Source: NORP110 sp051251595 | GTDB lineage: Bacteria > Pseudomonadota > Alphaproteobacteria > Rhodobacterales > Rhodobacteraceae | Assembly: GCA_051251595.1 (NCBI GenBank) | Contig: JBPOFA010000008.1 | Span: 62,001-126,000 of the forward strand | DNA length: 64,000 nucleotides | Direction: 5' to 3' | Shown: one piece after another, positions 7,997 to 16,420 of the stretch | How the letters are laid out: every line of letters begins with the position of its first letter | Position numbering within the stretch: the stretch's first letter is position 1 | The notes under the pieces: generated by a model | Databases searched by the model: none | Seen by the model: the letters and a program-made list of their open reading frames with translations, nothing else | Told to the model about the DNA's origin: nothing | Program-made: the position numbers and the translations under genes

Positions 7997-9259
7997 ATGC
8001 GTTATATGGCCACTTATGACCTGATGGAAACCGCCCGAACCACCAATCAGTGGTTGGGGGCAACAGCACAGGCATTTGGATCTTACCCGATTACCAACAT
8101 GATACCAAACCCGTTTCTCCAGTTTATCGGGGCTTGGGGCGAGGTCACAGAGCGCACGTTTTCCAGAATGATGACGCGCCCGGACTGGGGTATTGCCTCT
8201 ATTGTTGGGGATGATGGCCGGGATCATGTCGTGGATATCGAAACGTCAGTTTCAAAACCATTTGGCGACCTGATCCATTTCAAAGTTCTTGGACGCAAAC
8301 CGCGGGCCCGACGGGTCATGCTGGTTGCGCCGATGTCGGGCCATTACGCGACTTTGCTGCGTTCTACCGTCATAAGCCTTTTGCCCGATTGCGAGGTCTA
8401 TGTCACAGATTGGCACAATGCCCGCGATGTTCCGGTCAGCGAAGGCAAGTTCGACGTAGAGGATTACACCCTTTATCTTGTTGATTTCATGAAACATATG
8501 GGGCCTGACACCCATGTTGTGGCCGTGTGCCAACCGGCCCCGCTGACGCTTGCAGCGACGGCCTATCTGGCCGAACAGGATGCCAAAGCACAGCCCAAAT
8601 CCCTGACGCTTATCGGCGGGCCGATTGACCCGGATGCCGCCGCGACGGACGTGACGGATTTTGGCCGGCGTGTCACCATGGGCCAGCTGGAACAAACAAT
8701 GATCCAACGTGTCGGGTTCAAACATGCAGGCGTTGGCCGCAAGGTTTATCCCGGTCTTTTGCAACTGGCGTCGTTCATATCGATGAATGGCGAACGCCAC
8801 GCAAAGGCATTTACCGACCAGATCGTGAATGTCTCTAAGGGGCTTGGCTCGGATCATGATCGGCACAACAAATTTTATGATGAATATCTTGCGGTCATGG
8901 ATATGACGGCCGAATTCTACCTGTCCACGGTCGAACGGATTTTCAAAAACGGCGAAGTGGCCAAGAACGAATTTGTCGTGGACGGTCATAAGATCGACAT
9001 TGGCAAGATCACCAATGTTGCTGTGATCACCGTTGAAGGTGAAAACGACGACATCAGCGCACCGGGCCAATGTCTGGCCGCGCTTGATTTGCTGACCGGC
9101 CTGCCCGACAGCAAAAAGGCCAGCCATCTTGAGCCGGGGGCCGGGCATTACGGGATCTTTGCGGGCAAGAGCTGGCGCAACAATATCAGACCTTTGGTGC
9201 TGGAATTCATCGACCGCAACTCTCGGACTGTGCCGAAAGTCGTCAAGAAATCCGCCTAG
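7997..9259 (+). CDS. phaZ: Intracellular polyhydroxyalkanoate depolymerase
   Basis: Breaks down stored PHA to hydroxyacids or oligomers. The 420-residue protein starts MRYMATYDLMETAR, a typical PhaZ opening, and has the alpha/beta-hydrolase fold. The nucleophile Cys lies in VAVCQPAPL, replacing the serine of ordinary hydrolases as is known for this family. The GENDDISAPGQ and GAGHYGIFAG segments carry the Asp and His. AAAGGA sits 6 bases ahead of the ATG; an earlier start at 7937 would reach into the shared promoter. It is divergent from phaC, so synthesis and mobilisation share one intergenic region. Confidence 0.94.
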   Translation: MRYMATYDLMETARTTNQWLGATAQAFGSYPITNMIPNPFLQFIGAWGEVTERTFSRMMTRPDWGIASIVGDDGRDHVVDIETSVSKPFGDLIHFKVLGRKPRARRVMLVAPMSGHYATLLRSTVISLLPDCEVYVTDWHNARDVPVSEGKFDVEDYTLYLVDFMKHMGPDTHVVAVCQPAPLTLAATAYLAEQDAKAQPKSLTLIGGPIDPDAAATDVTDFGRRVTMGQLEQTMIQRVGFKHAGVGRKVYPGLLQLASFISMNGERHAKAFTDQIVNVSKGLGSDHDRHNKFYDEYLAVMDMTAEFYLSTVERIFKNGEVAKNEFVVDGHKIDIGKITNVAVITVEGENDDISAPGQCLAALDLLTGLPDSKKASHLEPGAGHYGIFAGKSWRNNIRPLVLEFIDRNSRTVPKVVKKSA

Positions 9260-9363
9260 GCTGCACAGCTGGCCCGTAAAGCCGAAAATGTTGTGGAACC
9301 ACATGTATCGCGCGCTTTTCCGGTTTATTGACCGGCCAAGCTGTTCGATTTGTGCAATCGGCG

Positions 9364-10113
9364 TCAGCCTTTCGGGGCTGATAAAACCTCAGAAATCGCT
9401 GCTTCTATTGCTTTAAGGCACTCTGGCGTGGAAAACCGATGGTCCGCCCCTTTGACAAGGGAAAGCCGGATATCGTCGCCCGTGACATGCTCCAAAAGCC
9501 GCAGCGCCACATCCTGCGAGACATCCACATCCGCAGTGCCTTGCAGGAACCGGGTTGGAAAGGGCAGCGCCAAGGGGCTGCACAATACCAGATTGTCGCG
9601 TCCCTCTTCGATCAGCTTGCGCGTTATAATATAGGGATCGCCATAGTCCGACGGCAAAGCCACCTGCCCTTTGCGTTCGAGCTCGCTTTTTTGTTCCGCT
9701 GAAAACGCGCCCCACATGCTGTCTTCGGTAAAATCCGGTGCCGCCGCGATACCGACCAGACCTGCAACACGGTCCGGGATACGCTTGGCCAAAAGCAGGC
9801 TGATCCATCCGCCCATGCTGGACCCGACCAAGACCTGGGGACCGGTTGTCAGGATTTCCACAGCCTCTTGGGCATCCTGCGCCCATTCCCCGATCGAACC
9901 ATCGGTAAAGGCGCCAGAGGACTCTCCGTGCCCAGAATAGTCAAACCGCAAAAAGCTGCGCCCCTGTGCCTTGGCCCAATCTTCCAGATAGACGGCCTTT
10001 GTGCCTTCCATGTCGGATTTGAATCCGCCCAAAAACACCACGCCCGGCCCTGTGCCCGGCGTCTGATGAAAGGCGATTTTGCGATTGGTTTTGGTGGTCA
10101 AATACTGTGGCAC
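9364..10113 (-). CDS. Alpha/beta hydrolase
   Basis: A 249-residue soluble alpha/beta hydrolase of the palmitoyl-thioesterase/esterase-like group. The oxyanion region is FLGGFKSDMEG, the nucleophile serine is in VGSSMGGWISLLLA, and the catalytic His is in KGADHRFSTPE near the end. A GTG start at 10113 with GGAG six bases upstream gives VPQYLTTKTNRKIAF as the N-terminus, which fits homologous hydrolases better than the 21 extra residues upstream. The substrate is unknown. It is convergent with phaZ and divergent from thrS. Confidence 0.85.
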   Translation of the reverse strand: MPQYLTTKTNRKIAFHQTPGTGPGVVFLGGFKSDMEGTKAVYLEDWAKAQGRSFLRFDYSGHGESSGAFTDGSIGEWAQDAQEAVEILTTGPQVLVGSSMGGWISLLLAKRIPDRVAGLVGIAAAPDFTEDSMWGAFSAEQKSELERKGQVALPSDYGDPYIITRKLIEEGRDNLVLCSPLALPFPTRFLQGTADVDVSQDVALRLLEHVTGDDIRLSLVKGADHRFSTPECLKAIEAAISEVLSAPKG

Positions 10114-10255
10114 GTGATGCTCCGTTGTTTTTTGCAACGTGATCCAAAGAACCGGGAAACACAATATTGACTTCACCGCTTCAAAGGTTCAAATGGCGAT
10201 CATACATACCCGCAACCGGGCGTTTAGTAGGCGCCAAACTGACGAGGAGCCCATG

Positions 10256-12202
10256 ATGGCCCAGATATCTCTTACTTTCCCTGATGGCAATTCGCGCGAC
10301 TATGACGCAGGTGTAACCCCTGCAGAAGTTGCAGCGTCAATCGCAACCTCCCTTGCCAAGAAAGCAATTTCGGCCACGGTTGATGGAGCGCATTGGGATC
10401 TGCAATGGCCGATTGAACAAAATGCCAGCATTGCCATCAACACCATGCAGGATGACGAAGCCGCGCTGGAACTGATCCGGCACGACTTTGCCCATGTTAT
10501 GGCGCGTGCAGTGCAGGAAATCTGGCCAGACGTTAAGGTCACCATCGGCCCTGTGATCCAGCACGGCTGGTACTATGACTTTGACCGCAAAGAGCCGTTT
10601 ACCCCGGAAGACCTTGAAGTCATCGAAAAGAAGATGAAGGACATCATCAATCTTCGGGACGCGGTGCGCACCGAAATCTGGGACCGTGCCCGCGCGATTG
10701 AATATTATCAGGACCGTGGCGAACCGTTCAAAGTTGAACTGATCGAATCCATTCCCGGTGACGAACCGTTGCGCATGTATTGGCATGGCGACTGGCAGGA
10801 TCTGTGCCGGGGCCCTCACCTGCAACATACAGGCCAATTGCCCGCCAATGCGTTCAAGCTGATGTCTGTGGCCGGGGCCTATTGGCGCGGCGACAGCGAC
10901 CGGGACATGCTGCAGCGGATTTACGGCGTGGCCTTCCGCAACCCGAATGAACTGAAACAGCACATGTTCATGCTGGAAGAAGCCGCAAAACGCGACCACC
11001 GCAAGCTGGGCCGCGAGATGGACCTGTTCCACATGCAAGAAGAGGCCCCCGGCCAGGTCTTTTGGCACCCGAACGGCTGGACCATCTACACTGCGCTCCA
11101 GGACTATATCCGCCGCAAGCAACGCGAAGACGGATATGTAGAGGTGAATACCCCGCAGGTCGTAAACCGCGTGCTTTGGGAAAAATCCGGGCATTGGGAC
11201 AATTATCAGGAACACATGTTTATCGTCGAGGTGGACGAAGACCACGCGCGCGAAAAATCGGTGAATGCGCTTAAGCCGATGAACTGCCCCTGCCACGTTC
11301 AGATCTTTAACCAAGGCATCAAAAGCTACCGCGACCTGCCCTTGCGCATGGCCGAGTTCGGATCATGCAACCGGTACGAACCTTCCGGTGCATTGCATGG
11401 CATTATGCGCGTGCGCGGCTTTACCCAGGATGACGCGCATATTTTCTGTACCGATGACCAGATTGAGGCTGAGACCAAGAAATTCATCGAATTCCTTGCC
11501 GGTATCTATGCTGATCTTGGCTTTGAAGGGTGGAGCATCAAACTGTCCACGCGACCAGAGAAACGCATCGGCAGCGAAGAAAGCTGGGATCAGACAGAAG
11601 CGGCCCTGGGCAATGCCTGCAAGGCCGCGGGCTATGATTACGAAATCAGCGAAGGCGAAGGCGCGTTTTACGGACCGAAACTGGAATTCGTGCTGACCGA
11701 CGCCATTGGCCGCGATTGGCAATGTGGCACCTTGCAGGTTGATCCAAACCTTCCGGAACGGCTGGATGCGAATTTCATCGGGGCCGACGGCTCTAAGCAT
11801 CGCCCGATCATGTTGCACCGGGCTGTTGTCGGGTCGTTTGAACGGTTTATCGGGATCATGATTGAAAACCATGCCGGCAAACTGCCCTTCTGGCTGGCCC
11901 CGCGCCAGGTGGTTGTGGCCTCAATCGTCTCTGATGCCGATGCTTATGTCCAAGAAGCGGTCGATCTGCTGAAAGCAGCGGGCGTTCGGGCAGAGGCCGA
12001 TCTGCGGAACGAAAAGATCAACTATAAGGTCCGAGAGCATTCTTTGGCCAAAGTTCCCGTCATTCTGGCGATTGGGCAGCGCGAAGTTGAAAACCGAACT
12101 GTGACAGCCCGCCGGTTGGGGCAAAAGCAGACAGAAACGGTTGATCTGGACGCAATAATTGCACAGCTTTCACAGGATGCCATCGCACCCGATCTTCGGT
12201 AA
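10256..12202 (+). CDS. thrS: Threonine-tRNA ligase
   Basis: Charges tRNA-Thr. The 648-residue protein has the full bacterial layout: an N-terminal TGS domain (MAQISLTFPDG to ~60), an editing SAD domain with HDFAHVMARAVQ and LCRGPHLQHTG (metal-type His/Cys residues), the class II core with MNCPCHVQIF (zinc Cys) and RMAEFGSCNRYEPSGALHG, and a C-terminal anticodon-binding domain. AGGAG lies six bases before the ATG at 10256; the adjacent ATG at 10253 is too close. No T-box or other leader element is apparent. Confidence 0.98.
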   Translation: MAQISLTFPDGNSRDYDAGVTPAEVAASIATSLAKKAISATVDGAHWDLQWPIEQNASIAINTMQDDEAALELIRHDFAHVMARAVQEIWPDVKVTIGPVIQHGWYYDFDRKEPFTPEDLEVIEKKMKDIINLRDAVRTEIWDRARAIEYYQDRGEPFKVELIESIPGDEPLRMYWHGDWQDLCRGPHLQHTGQLPANAFKLMSVAGAYWRGDSDRDMLQRIYGVAFRNPNELKQHMFMLEEAAKRDHRKLGREMDLFHMQEEAPGQVFWHPNGWTIYTALQDYIRRKQREDGYVEVNTPQVVNRVLWEKSGHWDNYQEHMFIVEVDEDHAREKSVNALKPMNCPCHVQIFNQGIKSYRDLPLRMAEFGSCNRYEPSGALHGIMRVRGFTQDDAHIFCTDDQIEAETKKFIEFLAGIYADLGFEGWSIKLSTRPEKRIGSEESWDQTEAALGNACKAAGYDYEISEGEGAFYGPKLEFVLTDAIGRDWQCGTLQVDPNLPERLDANFIGADGSKHRPIMLHRAVVGSFERFIGIMIENHAGKLPFWLAPRQVVVASIVSDADAYVQEAVDLLKAAGVRAEADLRNEKINYKVREHSLAKVPVILAIGQREVENRTVTARRLGQKQTETVDLDAIIAQLSQDAIAPDLR

Positions 12203-12246
12203 ACGCCACAATTCGGCCACGCAGATCATAGTAAAGCCCTTGTTGC

Positions 12247-12270
12247 GGCCCAGAAATTCCTCTGGGCCGA
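12247..12270 (+). terminator. Possible thrS transcript-end hairpin
   Basis: CGGCCCAGA, loop AATTCC, TCTGGGCCG: a perfect 9-bp stem 45 bases after thrS. It lacks a T-run, so it may be a 3'-end stabiliser rather than an intrinsic terminator. Confidence 0.4.
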
Positions 12271-12354
12271 CCAAAGGCCGCCACCTTCTTGCAGGATAAA
12301 GACCCTGGGAAAAATGTAACTGCTGGGTGCGGTGGTTGTGAAGGTAGTACGATT

Positions 12355-13356
12355 ATGACGAATGTTCACTTATTTGCCTGGCTGCAAGGCGAATTCCATG
12401 CATGTTGCGTGGATGGGTCCGGCAAGAAAATTGCCGCACCGTTCAGCGCAAACTGCAACACGGCGCAGCTGTCTCATGAAGCCGAAGCGCTGACTGTACA
12501 GATCGAGATCGGCCAAGACGCGCCACAGCCCCTAACAGACACAACACATCTGGCCGAGGATCTGGCCATCGGCACCGCCACGTTCGCGGCGGGAACGCAG
12601 ATGAGTGTTCTGCAAAGTTTTGCCGCCCCCGGTCCAAACAAAATTCATTTCGTCATTGCCCGCCTGACATCAGAGGCGGCCAGCGTTGACTTGGTCTTTG
12701 CCTCTCGCAGCCTGACACCGGGCGAAAGCTTTGCCATTTGTCCTGACACCGCCAGCATAGACGCGGACAGCGCGAATTTCGCGCGCGGGACTTTGATCGA
12801 CACGCCACACGGCCCAATCGCGGTCGAGCATCTTCAAGATGGCGACGAAGTTTTGACGCCCAATGGCAGGATAGAGTTGATCACCGGCATCAAACGCCAA
12901 CGGCTGAGCGGGCTTGATCTTGCCCTACGCCCACAGCTGCGCCCGATTTGCATCGCGGCCGGCGCCCTTGTTGGCGGGCTTCCTGGCACGGATTTGATCG
13001 TCGCCCAGCATCATCGTTTGCTGCTGAACGACTGGCGTGCTGAATATTTGTTTGGGGAAGAAGAGATTCTTGTACCAGCTCAGTCTCTTTTGAACGGCAG
13101 GACTGTAACAATTGAGTGCCCGCCGAACGGAATAGAATATTACCAAATCGCGTTGGAACAGGCCAATTTGGTCTCCGCGAACGGTCTTTGGGCCGAAACT
13201 GGCCTGTACAGTGCTCAGAATGCCCGCCTTGTTCAGGCACAGGGCCGCATGGACCACGCGAATGGCGACACTCAGAATATCCCTTTAAGTTCTGACACTT
13301 ACGCCACGTCAATTCCTGCACTGCCGGCCAAAAGCGCGGTTTCTCTGGCCGCTTAA
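12355..13356 (+). CDS. Hint-domain (Hint_2) protein with degenerate active site
   Basis: A 333-residue protein of the Rhodobacterales Hint_2 group. An N-terminal beta-rich region (1-135) is followed by a Hedgehog/intein-like fold: ARGTLIDTPHGPIAVEHLQDGDEVLT, then IAAGALVGGLPGTDLIVAQHHRLLL, then the EYYQIALEQANLVSANGLWAE segment. Hint domains normally begin with Cys or Ser before the FxxGT motif. Here that place holds Asn141 (SANFARGT), so self-cleavage through a thioester looks impossible. No signal peptide is visible. The start was set at the ATG preceded by GAAGGTAG. Its role is unknown. Confidence 0.72.
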   Translation: MTNVHLFAWLQGEFHACCVDGSGKKIAAPFSANCNTAQLSHEAEALTVQIEIGQDAPQPLTDTTHLAEDLAIGTATFAAGTQMSVLQSFAAPGPNKIHFVIARLTSEAASVDLVFASRSLTPGESFAICPDTASIDADSANFARGTLIDTPHGPIAVEHLQDGDEVLTPNGRIELITGIKRQRLSGLDLALRPQLRPICIAAGALVGGLPGTDLIVAQHHRLLLNDWRAEYLFGEEEILVPAQSLLNGRTVTIECPPNGIEYYQIALEQANLVSANGLWAETGLYSAQNARLVQAQGRMDHANGDTQNIPLSSDTYATSIPALPAKSAVSLAA

Positions 13357-13413
13357 GGCCACGAAATCCGCAAATATATCAAATATTTCAACGGCTCACA
13401 CACGCGTGCCCCA

Positions 13414-13448
13414 CGGATGTGTGAATAGCTTTATGCCCTGCACATCCG
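13414..13448 (+). promoter_or_regulatory. Inverted repeat upstream of the bufferin operon
   Basis: CGGATGTG and CACATCCG, 19 bases apart, lie about 65 bases before the DUF2282 gene in an otherwise gene-free 155-base region. It could be an operator or a leader hairpin. No sigma motif is recognised with confidence. Confidence 0.35.
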
Positions 13449-13511
13449 CTAGCAATTGTGCGTCGCCGATCAATGCGGCACCACAATTTGTATGTAAAAG
13501 GGATAACATCC

Positions 13512-13817
13512 ATGTCAAACCACGTAAAAACTCTCGCAGTTGCTGGCGCCTTGGCCGCCGCTTTCTCCGCACACGCAACAACAGCTGTACACGCTGCTGA
13601 TACAGTAAAATGCTACGGCGTTTCTCTTGCCGGTGAAAACGACTGTGCAGCCGGCCCAGGCACAACATGCGCCGGTACATCTACAGTTGATTACCAAGGA
13701 AACGCATGGAAATCAGTTCCAGAAGGAACATGTGCGTCAATGGAACTTCCAGAAATGGCCGACGGCAAAGCACGCATGGGTTCACTTGAAGCCCTTGACC
13801 GTGACCTGCCAGCATAA
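13512..13817 (+). CDS. bufA: DUF2282 bufferin-type precursor peptide
   Basis: Predicted precursor of a ribosomally made, post-translationally modified metal-binding peptide. The 101-residue product has a Sec signal peptide (MSNHVKTLAVAGALAAAFSA through AHA, cleavage near residue 28) and a mature part with four Cys at 34, 45, 53 and 74 in KCYG, DCAAG, TCAG and TCAS settings, typical of DUF2282. In bufferins, Cys residues are oxidised by the neighbouring DUF692 enzyme to thiooxazole-type groups that bind copper in the periplasm. AAGGGA precedes the ATG; a longer frame is not supported. A 12-bp hairpin separates it from the enzyme genes. Confidence 0.85.
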   Translation: MSNHVKTLAVAGALAAAFSAHATTAVHAADTVKCYGVSLAGENDCAAGPGTTCAGTSTVDYQGNAWKSVPEGTCASMELPEMADGKARMGSLEALDRDLPA

Positions 13818-13824
13818 ATAACAC

Positions 13825-13853
13825 TGTGCCTTCGGGGTCTTCCCGAAGGCACA
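13825..13853 (+). terminator. Intercistronic hairpin between bufA and bufB
   Basis: TGTGCCTTCGGG, loop GTCTT, CCCGAAGGCACA: a perfect 12-bp stem 8 bases after the bufA stop. There is no U-tract, and bufB starts 20 bases later. It probably attenuates or protects the precursor mRNA, so that much more peptide than enzyme is made. Confidence 0.6.
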
Positions 13854-13872
13854 CCACTTCAGAGGATCGCTT

Positions 13873-14733
13873 ATGTTGGACGCACGTAAACAAAGTTTCG
13901 ATCATCTGCCAAATGGCACAGGCGTCGGTTATAAGGCCCAGCATTACAGCGATATCCTAAGCGATCCCGCGCCCGTCGAATGGCTCGAGATTCACGCAGA
14001 AAACTATATGGGGGATGGCGGACGGCCATTGGCCCAATTGCGTTTTCTGGCAGAACGTTTTCCAATTTCCGTGCATGGCGTCGGTCTTTCGATCGGTGGC
14101 GAAGGCCCCCTTGATCAAGATCACCTGGCACGTTTGAAACACCTCGTCGGGTGGTTGAACCCGGCCAGCTTTTCCGAACACCTGGCCTGGTCGACCCATG
14201 ACACCAGCTTTTTCAATGACTTGCTGCCATTGCCCTATACCAAAGCGACGATCAATCAAGTCGCCGCCCATGTGAATGAGGTACAGGACACCCTGGGCCG
14301 CCGTATGCTTTTGGAAAACCCGTCGACCTATCTGGCTTTTGATGAATCAGAGATGAGCGAAATTGATTTTCTGAAAGACGTCGTTGCGCGCACAGGATGT
14401 GGCCTGCTTCTGGACGTCAACAACGTCTTTGTCTCTGCCACGAACCAGAAAACCGACCCGGTCAGCTACATCAACGCGTTTCCAATGGACGCTGTTGGCG
14501 AAATCCACCTGGGCGGGCATGACGAAGACCATGACGATCATGGCGCGCCGCTGTTGATCGACAGCCATGGGCGCGAAGTCGTCGATCCGGTCTGGGCACT
14601 TTATGCGCATACCCTATCCGTTTCAGGCCCCCGCCCCACGTTGATCGAATGGGACAATGACGTGCCCGACTGGCCGGTCCTGGCCGCAGAGGCAGAACGG
14701 GCGGCCCAGATTTTGACCAAGGTTGCCGCATGA
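13873..14733 (+). CDS. bufB: DUF692 multinuclear iron oxidase (MbnB-like, bufferin maturation)
   Basis: A 286-residue TIM-barrel DUF692 protein of the MNIO class, iron-dependent oxidases that rewrite Cys residues of peptide precursors (MbnB for methanobactin). Conserved metal-site residues are visible: HAENYMG (~41), VHGVGLSIGG with His68, SEHLAWS with Glu102/His103, LLENPS with Glu149, LLLDVNN with Asp181, EIHLGGH with His212, DSHGREV with His232 and IEWDND with Glu259. Clear AGAGGA precedes the ATG. It overlaps the DUF2063 gene by ATGA, indicating a coupled enzyme-partner pair. Confidence 0.92.
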   Translation: MLDARKQSFDHLPNGTGVGYKAQHYSDILSDPAPVEWLEIHAENYMGDGGRPLAQLRFLAERFPISVHGVGLSIGGEGPLDQDHLARLKHLVGWLNPASFSEHLAWSTHDTSFFNDLLPLPYTKATINQVAAHVNEVQDTLGRRMLLENPSTYLAFDESEMSEIDFLKDVVARTGCGLLLDVNNVFVSATNQKTDPVSYINAFPMDAVGEIHLGGHDEDHDDHGAPLLIDSHGREVVDPVWALYAHTLSVSGPRPTLIEWDNDVPDWPVLAAEAERAAQILTKVAA

Positions 14734-15476
14734 CCGTCGGGCAATCAGAGTTTTCGACGGCAATCCTTAATCCGGAACAGGCCGTTCCATCGGGACTGTC
14801 CGACCCAGAGGGCCGTCCCGCAGGGCGTCGGTTTTCCGTTTACCGCAACAACGTCGCCGTTAGTTTGACGGATGCGTTGAAAGTGGCGTTTCCGGTTGTC
14901 ACCAAGCTGGTCGGAGATGAGTTTTTCACGGCGATGGCAGGCGTATTTCTGCGCCAGCACCCGCCAAGTTCCCCGTTGATGATGTATTACGGCGCTGAAT
15001 TCGCCGGATTTCTGGAAGGGTTCGAACCCGTCGCGCATCTGGGGTATTTGCCCGATGTCGCCCGCTTGGAACAGGCCTTGCGGCTGTCCTACCATGCGGC
15101 AGATGCGAACCCGGTTTCACCTGACACGATGCAATCCATCGCGCCTGAGCGTTTGATGACCGCCCAATTCGTTCTTGTCCCGTCCGTACGACTGGTTCAC
15201 TCGCAATGGCCCATCTATTCGATTTGGCTGGTGAACACGGATGACACCGCACCTGCGCCGCAAATGCGCGCCGAGGCGGTATTGATCACCCGCCCAGAAT
15301 TTGACCCGATGCCTGTATTGTTGCCAGAAGGCGGCGCAGAGTTCATGCTAACCCTTGGGAAGGGACGATCGTTTTCCGATGCCGTTGAGGCGGCTGGCGA
15401 AGGCTTTGATTTAACAACAATGATTGGTCACCTGCTGGCAGGTCAGACCATCGCAAAAATAAATCTGGGGGACTGA
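14730..15476 (+). CDS. bufC: DUF2063 partner protein (MbnC-like)
   Basis: A 248-residue cytosolic protein with the N-terminal DUF2063 domain (residues ~8-100; GRRFSVYRNNVAVSLTDALKVAFP is the signature region, here 24 residues shown only as positions ~29-52). Relatives such as MbnC dimerise with the DUF692 oxidase and present the precursor peptide. Translation is coupled to bufB through ATGA. The rest of the protein (120-248) is a second alpha/beta region common in this family. No metal motif of its own is evident. Confidence 0.88.
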   Translation: MTVGQSEFSTAILNPEQAVPSGLSDPEGRPAGRRFSVYRNNVAVSLTDALKVAFPVVTKLVGDEFFTAMAGVFLRQHPPSSPLMMYYGAEFAGFLEGFEPVAHLGYLPDVARLEQALRLSYHAADANPVSPDTMQSIAPERLMTAQFVLVPSVRLVHSQWPIYSIWLVNTDDTAPAPQMRAEAVLITRPEFDPMPVLLPEGGAEFMLTLGKGRSFSDAVEAAGEGFDLTTMIGHLLAGQTIAKINLGD

Positions 15477-15479
15477 CAC

Positions 15480-16037
15480 GTGAATTTATTGATTTCTTTA
15501 CACAATACCGTCTTTTCGATCGTCGAAAGACTGCTTGGACCATTGCTGCCGGTCCTTGCGCGTTTTGTATTCGCGGCAGTGCTGGTGGGCTATTTCTGGA
15601 ATTCCGCGAAGACCAAAGTCGGCGACGGGCTCTTTGGCATTTTTTCCCCCTCTGCTGCTGCCTATTGGCAGATTTTCCCAAGACGCATGGCCGAATCCTC
15701 TAACCTGGATCAGTTCGGTTTCGTGGACTGGTTGGTCATATTTTCGGGAACCGCATCGGAATTTGTACTGCCCCTGCTGATCGTGATTGGCTTGTTCACG
15801 CGGCTGTCCTCTATCGGGATGATCGTCTTTATCGTCGTGCAAAGCCTGACTGACATTGTCGGTCACGGGGCCGATGCGACCACAATCGGCCAATGGTTTG
15901 ATCGTTTTTCCGGCTCTCTCATCATGGACCAACGGACGTTGTGGCTGTTCGTGTTGATCACGCTCATCGTGCGCGGGGCTGGCCCGCTCTCGGTTGATTG
16001 GGTGTTGAACCGACGGCGTCAGACAGAATCTGGCTGA
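15480..16037 (+). CDS. DoxX family membrane protein
   Basis: A 185-residue integral membrane protein with four predicted helices, including VLARFVFAAVLVGYFWNSA near 27-45 and ASEFVLPLLIVIGLFTRLSS mid-protein. DoxX proteins are quinone- or redox-related and recur as the last gene of DUF2282/DUF692/DUF2063 operons, where a link to disulfide or quinone redox of the mature peptide has been suggested. A GTG start lies 3 bases after the DUF2063 stop. Its 3' end overlaps a convergent gene by 19 bases. Confidence 0.85.
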   Translation: MNLLISLHNTVFSIVERLLGPLLPVLARFVFAAVLVGYFWNSAKTKVGDGLFGIFSPSAAAYWQIFPRRMAESSNLDQFGFVDWLVIFSGTASEFVLPLLIVIGLFTRLSSIGMIVFIVVQSLTDIVGHGADATTIGQWFDRFSGSLIMDQRTLWLFVLITLIVRGAGPLSVDWVLNRRRQTESG

Positions 16038-16375
16038 AGCGCGGCCAAGGCCAAGATGCCACCCAACCCGCACATTGCGATTGGGAACATGGTAAAGACG
16101 CCAAAGCCAAAACCGGCGAACATCGCAACCGCAGATAACAGCATCAACGCCCCCCCTATGCGGGCGTTGGATCTGGCCATTGCCCCGCCAGCGATGGCCA
16201 GGACAGGGGCAACCAGCGCGGTGATACGGATCAGATTGACGTTGCTGACCTGCTCGGCGACGTCAGGCACTTCGCCAAACCAATCGATGAACTCGGTGTA
16301 TCCGTAACTGAAAAACCCGACAATCATGCCGATTATTCCGCCGATCACACCCAGGGTCAGGGCTGCATTTCTCAT
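16019..16375 (-). CDS. Small hydrophobic membrane protein, unknown function
   Basis: A 118-residue protein with about four hydrophobic segments: AALTLGVIGGIIGMIVGFFS, LIRITALVAPVLAIAGGAMA, IGGALMLLSAVAMFAGFG and a C-terminal Gly/Ala-rich helix. The short soluble loop DWFGEVPDVAEQVSNVN separates the first two. The layout resembles DUF4064-type four-helix proteins. It converges on the DoxX gene, sharing 19 bases, so it is not part of the bufferin operon. A good ribosome site (AGGAGAT) precedes the ATG. Confidence 0.65.
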   Translation of the reverse strand: MRNAALTLGVIGGIIGMIVGFFSYGYTEFIDWFGEVPDVAEQVSNVNLIRITALVAPVLAIAGGAMARSNARIGGALMLLSAVAMFAGFGFGVFTMFPIAMCGLGGILALAALQPDSV

Positions 16376-16420
16376 CTCAAATCTCCTGCTCTTGCACAGC
16401 AGATAGGGGCAGATGCAGCA

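Noticed and set aside
8252..9304. Long 350-codon open frame antisense to phaZ
   Set aside because: It covers a well-supported gene on the other strand, has no ribosome site, and its translation shows no family pattern. Such shadows are common in GC-rich coding DNA.
9364..9381. TCAGCC-TTTCGG-GGCTGA hairpin as terminator of phaZ or the hydrolase
   Set aside because: It includes the hydrolase stop codon and has only ATAAAA after it; the stem is 6 bp. Too weak to call.
10337..11314. 325-codon antisense frame in thrS
   Set aside because: Same reasoning: thrS is unmistakable and the antisense product has no recognisable motif.
13512..15476. Methanobactin biosynthesis (mbnABC)
   Set aside because: The DUF692/DUF2063 pair is similar to MbnB/MbnC, but the precursor is a long DUF2282 peptide with a Sec signal rather than a short leader-core mbnA, and no mbn transporter or aminotransferase is present.
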